Notes under the pieces: generated by a model
What the model was told of the DNA's origin: nothing
Seen by the model: only the letters and a program-made list of their open reading frames with translations
Database searches by the model: none
NCBI GenBank assembly: GCA_963281255.1
Contig: OY725501.1
Coordinates: 3,883,674-3,947,673 of the forward strand
DNA length: 64,000 nt
Direction of reading: 5' to 3'
Origin: Aphrocallistes beatrix
Lineage: Eukaryota; Porifera; Hexactinellida; Sceptrulophora; Aphrocallistidae
In this document: one piece after another, positions 52,186 through 61,300 of the stretch
Numbering within the stretch: the stretch's first letter is position 1
How the letters are laid out: each line of letters begins with the position of its first letter
Position numbers and translations under genes: made by a program

Positions 52186-55100
52186 CTGAAGAAGAGTGGC
52201 AACTTTTTAATTAAAAAAACTTTTTTTCGATGAATCTTAGGAGATTGACTGATGACTATACAATATTGAAAACAAATCATTAGAGATCATGGGCATAGGG
52301 TTTACCAATAATTTTTCATAGGCTATTATCTTCAATTGATCAAATTACAATTTGCCCGTAAAGGCCCTAAAAATCTTGACTAATAGCCCCCTGGAGACAA
52401 TGTGATTATAATGTCATTGGTGCATTAAGTTGGCAAGCTCAAGAAAGAAAACCTGACACCAGATCAGATACAAAATATTCAGATTAAAATTATTGACATT
52501 ACTGACCTTCCAATGCGATGTTAATCTGAATAGCTAGTGTTTGTTGCCCATCCCAATTGTCAACATAGAACTTGTACACTCCTCCCTGAACGACATAGAA
52601 AGTTGAGAAGGTAAGAGTGTTGGATGCTACAGAGCTGTTATCAGGTCTCTGCCATCTCCCAGCTAGATTAGTACTCAAAACTACATTCTGTGTCCGTACA
52701 GTGACAGAAGCTGAGTTCATGTTAGGAGGTAAGAGAGAAAATGATTGGATAGATCCACTGTTCAGTGTTATCATAGGAGGACCTGAGAAAAGATATATTT
52801 AGCGGCGATTAGTTAGATGCACTGAGTTTTGTCCAATTCCTATCAAACAATTATATTAAACTTCGGCTGTGATATTAAGATCCCGAAGTTCCATTGGTCA
52901 GCACCAAATCAGATTTCAAGTTTAGAGAGTGATTATAACTAGCTATATGTTAGAGTAAGGTCAAATCTCATATTCCTGGATTCTGATTAGATACCATACT
53001 TACCAACACTCCTGGGATCCCTAGATTATCTAGGGAAATGAATTAATTGAGTAATTTTATGTTCCTCATTATTTAGCAAGTCTTCAGGGATCCTGGAAAT
53101 TTTCCTGGACTCACGAATTTCGAACGCGTAAGATAGCATTATATACGATGTACCTTTCTTTAAATACAGTGGTGTTCGCTTAATAGCAAGTCGATTTTAG
53201 CTCGAAATTTGCTTGCTAATAAGCGAACTTGCTAATAGAGAAACGAAATTAACATAATAAGCACGCTTGAGACCTGAAAATGACTTGCTAATAGACGAAT
53301 ATTACTATTAGAGCAATTGCTAATAACCAAACACCACAGTAGTTTACTTGTCCTTTTCGAAATCTTTAATTACATATATTCGGCCTTTATTTAAAATCCA
53401 GGAAATTCCCTGGATATCCTGGGATTTCCCTGGATCACGAAATTCGAAATTTAATCTGTCTATTTATTCATGCTAATTTTGTCATTAAAATTAAAAATAT
53501 AATAACATCCAGGGATTTAACATGGAATCCAGGGATTCCAATCCCAAAATCCAGGGACATTTTCAAGAGGTGTTGGTAAGTATGAGATATTACGATTTGA
53601 GCAGACGGACGTTACATGCCTCTATATATAAACTAGGAGCTGCACTAGCACAAAAAAAATACCTTGCACAGTGTATTGAGTACTGAGTATGATGAAGTTA
53701 GTTCTGATATCGACACACTGAATGTTATAGCTGGTACCACTCTGTAACAGCATATTGCTGTGTGGGATCAGAGGGTTTGGGAATGTTCCATTATTTCCTG
53801 TTACTCTCCACTTTATGTCAGTTAATGAGATGGAACTGTTGGAACTGTTACAGAATAGAAACACTTCCTCTCTGTCTATTCCAATCGTGTAGACACGATT
53901 CTCTGTATTACCACCAGGGATAAATACTAGATAAATAGAAATATTAAAATAGTTCCAATCCATGAGTTTAAACGTAGCTTCAGTCAAGACAATAAGACGA
54001 GTTAAGTTCTGACTAATCAATGAATGTGAATTTTCTTCTGACGAAATTTGATAGAAATAACTGACATAGTATCTCCACGGCACTCCCAACCAAAAATTGC
54101 TAATTCCCCCTGTGGTTAGATGCTATTTTAACTTACATGTAAAGCTTGGATTATTAAAAATACCAACAGTATATGTTTCGTCAAGGCCTCCACTCTGAAT
54201 AACTTGACATGAATAATAGCCTGGATTATCAGTGGTCACTGATAGAGTAGTGAGCCCTATAGCAGCATTAATAACTGTAGTGTTAAGAACTGTTCTGATT
54301 CCAGTTAGATCTACATAGCTCCAAGGAGTGCTGTTCTCTGTGATGCAGTATAGAGTTGTGTTCTGAGAGAAAATGTGATTGGTTGGTAGTTCTTCGGTGT
54401 AGATTACATTGTTGATTCTCCCAAAGGCACAAACTAGAGGAATATATGCAGATAAATATTTATTTAAATATAGTACATACCACTTCACTCACCACTTAAT
54501 AAACTGCAATAATAACAAAGGAGATTAGAATTGCAGGGCAGGTCATTCCAGGTAATTGGATTTAAATTAACACAGTTTTCATCTCCGAATGTATTATCGG
54601 GTTGATTACTAATCCAGTTCCTATAAGAGCTGTTGATACCATCGCTCCATACAAATGTTCCTTCTGTTTCAATGTCATTAAGTCCAATCCAACAACCTCC
54701 AGGTTCACCAGTATTTCTAATATAATCCAGTGCTGCATTTTCACCAGCATTAGCTATGCTAGCTAGATCTCCTCCCCATGACTGACAATTAACTCCAGCA
54801 TCTGCCCAATTGATTCCAGAATGAGAGAAGTAACTGAAACACTTGTTTTCATTCGTAATCAGATTGCATCCACTGCTAGGGACTAAAAATAGAATGGACA
54901 GACATATCATCACGTCTAGTTAGTAAATATAAATAGTTTGTAGATATTCATTAACAACAAACCTTACAATTTTGCATCAATTTACGGTTATTTAGTATCC
55001 GCAGCCGCAATTGATATCTAATAAAATATGCATCAACCAAGTATTGATCTATTTTCACGGGAATTTCCTAAACTTATATTTCTATTTAATTAAAATCAAT

Positions 55101-56565
55101 TGTTGTATGTGTTTTTTGTGTTTGTCCAGACGTCTGGAACAACTGGCAAGGTTTAGAAATGTTGTTTTGGTGTACAAGAAGAATCTATATGCGCTGAAAC
55201 ATTTTCACCCAGAAAATGGCACTTTTATATTTGACTAATCAGTGTCGGGTATTTTAAGCAATAGGATGTGTTCTTTTGAGAGTATATGAAACCTGAATAC
55301 AAACATTTTCAAGTGTGGTTATGGGAAGATAAACAATATTTATAGAATATATTAATAAGATGTTCTAATATTAATTTATGTGATGAAGATATTCACTCAC
55401 CATTTAATCCTGGCAATAACATTTCCGCTGTGTAAGTTAAATTCTCTCCATTCCGAGTGACTTGGCAAGAGTAAATACCTGGATTATCATTGGTTAACTC
55501 CAGAAAACTAACTCCAGTAGTAGCACTCGTTGCACTAATGGGAAAGGATCTGATTCCATCTAGATCTACATAACTCCAAGTAACCTGTGGAGTGTTCCTA
55601 TTCTCTGTGACACAGTATAGAGTTGTGTTTTGTGAGAGAATCGTGTTATTGTTCAGTTCTTCAAAGGTAGAAGCGTCTACAATTCTCCCAAATACGTTTA
55701 CTAAAAGAAATTTCGTAAGACACAAAAATAAATATTAGCATGTTCGTAGATTTTTAATTGTATTGTGGATTTGTATCCTTGCTCTATACAGTGCTGCGCT
55801 CCGACAATTTAAGAACCAGGCAGGACTCTCATTGATATTTTCAGGACGGTCGAAAGCGGTTCAGATCGTACGATTAATCTTGAAGCGTCCGAACCAACCT
55901 TTATTCTGTGCGTCTATTGAAAAATCTTATCAGATGAACTAATTTCCATCAATCACAAATTCCTCATTGATCTATCATAATACTACCGGGAATTTACATT
56001 ATTATCAAATATTTAGGCACACTCACCATTTAGTAAACTGCAATAATGACAAAACATAACTGCAGGGTAGGTCATTCCAGGTGAAAATTGGATATATATT
56101 ACCACAGTCTTCATTCCCTCCGTCATTATTTGGTTCACCACTAGCCCAGTTCCTATAAGAGCTGTTACTGCCGTCACTCCACACAAATGTTCCTTCTGTT
56201 CCAATGTCATTAAGTCCAATCCAACAACGTCCAGATTCACCAGTATTTCTAATGGAATCCACTGCTGCATTTTCACCAGCATTAGCTATGCTAGCTAGAT
56301 CTCCTCCCCATGACTGACAATTAACTCTAGCATCAGTCCAACTGATTCCAGAATTAATGAAGTAAGTGAAACACTTATTTTCATTCGTGATCAGATCGCA
56401 TCCACTGCTAGGAACTAAAAATAGAATAGTTAATTCATTATTACTTTACAACTATGTATACTAAACTATGGTAAAGTGTGTAGAACATGAAATATTGAAT
56501 ATACCTTGAGTGAATGCCGTAGTAGTTAGAGAAAATATTACTAATACATTCAATATCAGATCCAT
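51431..56565 (-). CDS. Gene E: lectin/Ig/FN3 single-pass receptor with ITIM-like tail
   Basis: Minus-strand exons: signal peptide 56565-56505, CTLD 56414-56027 (frameshifted), Ig 55700-55401, CTLD 54882-54493, Ig a 54433-54137, Ig b 53926-53663, Ig c 52782-52507 and FN3-TM-tail 52185-51431. If the damaged first CTLD is left out, the rest joins in frame to 780 codons plus stop. The tail has SIYMDI (51524-51541) and NSYVGI. The promoter and signal peptide match those of gene D in inverted orientation. Probable surface recognition receptor, with inhibitory-type signalling suggested only by motif. Gene B is its closest relative in the window. Confidence 0.75.
52507..52782 (-). CDS. Gene E Ig exon, type c
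   Basis: Cysteine-free cassette (GPPMITLNSGSIQSF, TVRTQNVV, VQGGVYKFYVDNWDG). 92 codons, phase 1-1. TVRTQN is shared with gene F, not A. Confidence 0.84.
52995..53584. mobile_element. 590-bp TIR element in a gene E intron
   Basis: Inverted ends catacttaccaacac and gtgttggtaagtatg. Flanks agatac/agatat suggest a 6-bp target duplication. The duplicated intron at about 50820 (ttagatactacaatttgagc) is the empty site. Confidence 0.78.
53167..53339. mobile_element. Tigger/pogo-like MITE nested in the 590-bp element
   Basis: 173 bp, inverted ends cagtggtgttcgcttaatag and ctaataaccaaacaccacag, with TA on both sides. The interior repeats ttgctaata. Confidence 0.72.
53663..53926 (-). CDS. Gene E Ig exon, type b
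   Basis: FIPGGNTENRVYTIGIDREE, LFCNSS, IKWRV and NIQC. 88 codons, phase 1-1. The core is almost identical to gene A b exons. Confidence 0.83.
54137..54433 (-). CDS. Gene E Ig exon, type a
   Basis: CAFGRINNVIYTEELPTNHI, TLYCITENSTPWSYVD and DNPGYYSCQV. 99 codons, phase 1-1, donor gtaagt. Confidence 0.83.
54493..54882 (-). CDS. Gene E C-type lectin exon 2
   Basis: 130-codon intact CTLD (SGCNLITNENKCFSYF, WGGDLASIANAG, WIGLNDIETEG, QPDNTFGDENC, TWNDLPC). QPD and WND are present. Phase 1-1. Confidence 0.86.
55401..55700 (-). CDS. Gene E Ig exon 1
   Basis: VFGRIVDASTFEELNNNTI, TLYCVTENRNTPQVTWSYVD and DNPGIYSCQV. 100 codons, phase 1-1. Confidence 0.82.
55701..56026. other. Gene E intron between CTLD 1 and Ig 1
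   Basis: 326 bases with no exon, repeat or other structure that I recognise. Confidence 0.5.
56027..56414 (-). pseudogene. Gene E C-type lectin exon 1, frameshifted near its end
   Basis: A CTLD closely matching 38613-38999 (SGCDLITNENKCFTYF, GEPNNDGGNEDC, TWNDLPC). Five bases are lost before the final Cys codons, so the exon is 388 nt and reads LSLLQFTKW then TGA. Its border bases are intact. Confidence 0.78.
56505..56565 (-). CDS. Gene E signal peptide exon
   Basis: MDLILNVLVIFSLTTTAFTQ, the same peptide as gene D, ending in phase 1. The upstream 1.3 kb is the inverted copy of the gene D upstream region. Confidence 0.85.
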
Positions 56566-57871
56566 TTTTTAGGATTAGTATAAGCTACAAGTATGTTATA
56601 TATCGAAACACTGCAGTATAGTACTAATGTATACCTACTTAATGTAAGATATCAGAATATGATACTTTCTTTCCTTAATCTATGGGAACAGTGAGAGAAG
56701 GAAGGATTAGTTTAAAGTTCAGCCTATAACTATTTAATAACTAAAATCGTAGAAATTTCAATCAATTTACTGTAATTTGAGACTGAGTAAGGTTTATAAC
56801 TATCCAGTCACAATATTGTATTATGTCAAGCTATTGTGTAAAAGTGTAGAGAACACAATTTAATTTAATTTAATTTATTGATAAAAACTACAGTCAATAT
56901 TCTAAAAATATATCTGAGGTTATAATTAGGAGCAAATCAGAAATTTTATTCCAAAAAGACAGACAAATTTATGTCTCAACTAAGCTCTCGTTGGATGCTC
57001 TTTTCATTTCCGGAATTTGTGCATACAAGATTGGTCTGAAATAGATTGAATTCGGGTTTGTTGACATTTTCAATAGTTGCTACATTCAGGAATTGCTGGA
57101 TTAACATATACAAGCCCTGAATGTCATTCTCATTATCAACTCTATTTCCTTTTTCTGGGACTTCTTACAGGCTTTCAAGAAGCTTCAGATCAGAATTTTG
57201 TACTGCGTTCATGGGATTTATTGTGGCTCACCATATAAATGCATTCAACTCTATATATTTGAATAATGTTTGTCAATGACAAAGGGTCTTGCATCAGAAC
57301 ACCATACTATATCCACTGACTCCATTATCACGAGTGACTTCACACGAGTAGTAGCCTGGCTTATTAGTAGTTACAGTCATAGCACTGACTCCTGAAAAGT
57401 GGCATTAGTTGTGCTACTGAGAACTGATCTGCTCCATCTAGATTTGCATTGCTCCAATTCACTTGTGGAGTGTTCCTGTTCCCAATATATCATTAATGCA
57501 TTTATTTCCTAGATAATTTACAAGTAGGTACGAATCGTCGTTGTTGCGATTTGTATGTTACGAATTGTCGGACTTCCCTCTAAATCCAGTACCAAAAATG
57601 ATAATTTCTACTTCAACTGAACTACCCCTACTATCCTCAAACTTCCAGTTTACTCCTGAAGTAGCAATCACGTTGGGAGTTGTATCAACAACACACATCC
57701 TTCTCTTTACTCTTTTCATCATCATTCTCTCCATCGTATTTTGCTACCTCATCAATAGGTTAATGTTTCCCAAAGTTGGCATCCCTGGTCTTGGTCATAT
57801 TATTTGGTTATACATTAGCACTCTTACTACACATAATGATAGAAAAGATCCAATTATTAGACAAAAGTAAA
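56505..57871 (-). repeat. Right arm of inverted repeat with 37195-38523
   Basis: Reverse complement of the left arm. Carries the gene E signal exon and promoter, a decayed receptor tail, an Ig fragment (57290-57480) and a TM exon fragment (57600-57745, plus). Confidence 0.85.
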
Positions 57872-58019
57872 AGTAGTCAGTTTGAAAAACAATAAAGTTT
57901 AGTACATTGAAGTATGTACTTATACATGAAAGTTAGTTAATTTTTCTGAAAAAAAGAGTAACAAAATCAGATTGAGGTGATTCACACACAATTTCCTCCT
58001 CATCTGTTTAAAATGGTCA

Positions 58020-58327
58020 TTAAGTGTCCAATTCAGGCACATCTGCAATGTCAGAGTAAATTTCGTTCGTTTCACTCAGAACACTAGCTGGAGATTGAAA
58101 ATACATTGGATTGGTGTGCACTTCACCCGCCATCTCCACTGAAGATAGGTTCTTGTGGATTGGAACATCTTCCAATTTAGAGCCAGTTATTGCAGTGTTT
58201 TCAAGAACCAAAGTACTTTGAACTTTCTTTCCATGTCCAAAAGTTTTATACACCTCTTTCACATCAGAGTCTACTTCATGGGTGTTTTCTCCAACATTAT
58301 TAGAAGATTCAGTCACTGATTTCAATT
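58020..58327 (-). CDS. Gene F cytoplasmic tail exon
   Basis: Tail with EIYSDIADV, PMYFQS and KEVYKTFGHG, ending TAA. It lacks the NIYEI tyrosine of gene A (reads NTHEVD). Confidence 0.83.
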
Positions 58328-61300
58328 CTAAAGATTAATTTTGAGAAAATAATTTTAAATGTAACTGTAAATATGTATTTACTCATCAATGAATGGGGAA
58401 TTAAATCAATTTTTAATTTATATTTCAGAGATGGATCCGGTCAGATTGGATCGGGTACCTGTCCTGATCCTAACCGACCTATTAACTCTAACTTGTAAGT
58501 TCGAGTGATATACAAGACTCGAAAATAAATAATTTGGATGATCAACACTGGAAATTTTAGTTGTCTTAAATGAAGTTTCTTCAAATGTAATATGGCACTG
58601 TTGTGTGTTTTCTCAAGCTTGTGTGTATAGAATAACTTCGACAAAGATGGTTTATGTATGCTTTAGTCCGGTGTACAGGTGCGAATTGACTGGGCGGGCA
58701 ATCGAACGCGATCGACTCAAATTCGCAAGTTATTCTCAGGACCTATGTGTATTAGGCTGTGACCAGATTATTCGAGGATATAATTTTAATATAATGTATG
58801 TTGATTTCAAATCACTTTATGGGTATCAGCTCTTACCAAGCACACAATTAAAAAACTATTTCTACATCACTGATGTAGTTATACAATACACTGACTGATC
58901 TACAAGTATGTGTTAGTATTGCAAGAAATAACTCACCAATTGGACCACTTTTCATTGGGGATTCCTTAGCGAATTGTCTCTTTGGAGTATTTTTCTTTAA
59001 TCGGCTGCTGGTAATGGGACCCATAGTGGCAGAGCTTGAGGTGTTATGTCCAGGAGTTATTTGTGCATTTGGAACTGTGAATTTCTCCTTTTTCTTGAAA
59101 ACTTCCAACACTTCTTTATTCCTGAGGACAACTACGAGGAGGAAGACTAGCCCCATCAGGCCATTGACGATGATGAAGACCCATTCAAGAACGGAATGCT
59201 GAATTGCAACGTTGAAGATTAGAATCAACCAAGGCAATCCTAGCACAGGCGTTAGCACCAACCCAGTGATCAGTGCGTCCTTAACGATCTTTCGAGCATT
59301 ATCGTTTGTCGCAGAATATTTAGTTTGGATGATTCGAATGATCGCAATTATCAGGAAGATCGTATTAATCAAGATCATGGTCAAAATAGGTGCAATGAAA
59401 GCCCAAATGACGCCTCCTATGACGTTGAGGAAACAATGCCTGCTGACATCCACGTAATAATCTCTTGCAACAGCTATGGTGATTATTGGAATGAGAAGAG
59501 GAAATATCCAACCGAAAAAGATGAGATACCTATATATTTTCCTTGTAGACAATACTCCTAAAAGAGAGAATATTGTTTAATCATTGTATTTTATCTAAAA
59601 TATTATAGAAAGTAAACGTGAATTCCATTGAATATGTATAGTTCTCACTTTTTCAGTTTGGATTAATGTTTGTTAAATTTTGCTGGGGGGGCAATTGAAA
59701 ATCTGGTCGGTACAAGTAAATCTGGGGGTTTTATGTAGAAATTCTAGGGAGCCTGATCCTTTGGTACTATGAGCATGACGCCCGTAGTTGGTAGCGTTAG
59801 AAACTTAATACAAATTCAAAACCAGAAATTATTTACACTCACTTATGACGATCTTGTGCATGATGAGTACTCCAAAGCACAGAGTCCAGGTAAACACTGC
59901 CAGCCATGAGTAGTGGAGTAGAAATGCAATGATCTTACATAGCACAATGTTATATGTACCAACTTGAATACCAAGCATGAACAGTCCAGTGGCGAGAAGC
60001 ATAGATAGACAATAGTTGAAGTAGACAATGTTAGTCTCCACTTTGAAAAATGGTTTTCCTGCTACGATGAATAAGATGAGAGATATTAACAGAGAGATGA
60101 ATGAGATGCCAACGAATACATAACTAATGAGTGAAAGTGCTATTGATTCCTCAGGACTTTTCTCAATTTCGTGAGGAGTAACGAATACTGCGAAACTTGT
60201 GAAGTGGGAAGATATACAGTTTGTGAAATTTTGACTCTTTTGTTCTGTGTCCAGACCGTTACTAACCCAATTTGTTCCATTCAAGAATACACAAGTACTT
60301 AGAGAAGGTTTGCTAGAATAGACATTGAATGAGAGTGTAACCTATAGATGAGAGCAATAAAGTTATATATTAATCGTACATTCTAGTATAATGCTTTAAT
60401 TGGTTTGCAAGAAATGATCAGCTCACCTTTACTTATTTGGAAAGCTAAAAATTATTAAGGAGACAAAATGTGAGCCCAGTAGTAAATTATATTTCTAAAG
60501 ACAGATCAGCGGTTATAATGCTTTCTTCTCAAGGATTTCTTTATCGCAGGGAATATTGATGGTTGACAATGAGAAATTAGATGAGGAAGTATCTCATTTC
60601 TCAAATAATGAATTTTGCCCTAACGATTCGAGAGCAGTCGACGTGCTTTATCTACAAAGCTCTGCATATAATGAACCTAAACAGAAATCTGGAGTGATTC
60701 CTTTTAACGGTAGTTTACTGATTCTAGTTTTGGGGAAACATCATTGCGTATTAAATAACTAATTTTGGTGCAATAAAACTTACATTTTCGGTTAATTCAA
60801 TGATTCCAAACATTCCTTCCAAAGCGATCGTCAGAATATCACTACCTTGAGTGGACTGTCCGAATCCATTTTCATCGTTGGAATCTGATTTGTTACTCAC
60901 AATTCTTTTAGTAATCGAAGTAGCGATCTTGAGAAAGTATGTTGTTAGGATATTAATGTAAATTTTTGACTTTGTTATACAGTAGATTAAGAAAGAGTTC
61001 ATAATCGAGATATTCTTATCACACAGAACTGACTATTTGGATATAACCTGACTTTGCCACTGTTTTAACGATACAAACTATTCTATGATGTATTATTATC
61101 AGAAAACCATTTTTAAAGCTATACTTTCTAGTGAATTGATGAAAATCAACAATGCCAAACTTTGTCAAATAGATATTTGACAATTATTTCCAAGTATCCA
61201 TGGGTTTAGCTTTAAATATCTGGAAATTCAATTAATACGTTAATTCCTGTCCAATCCAAACCCTCGCTATGGTACTGACTTACCGCTAGACTTATTCCAT

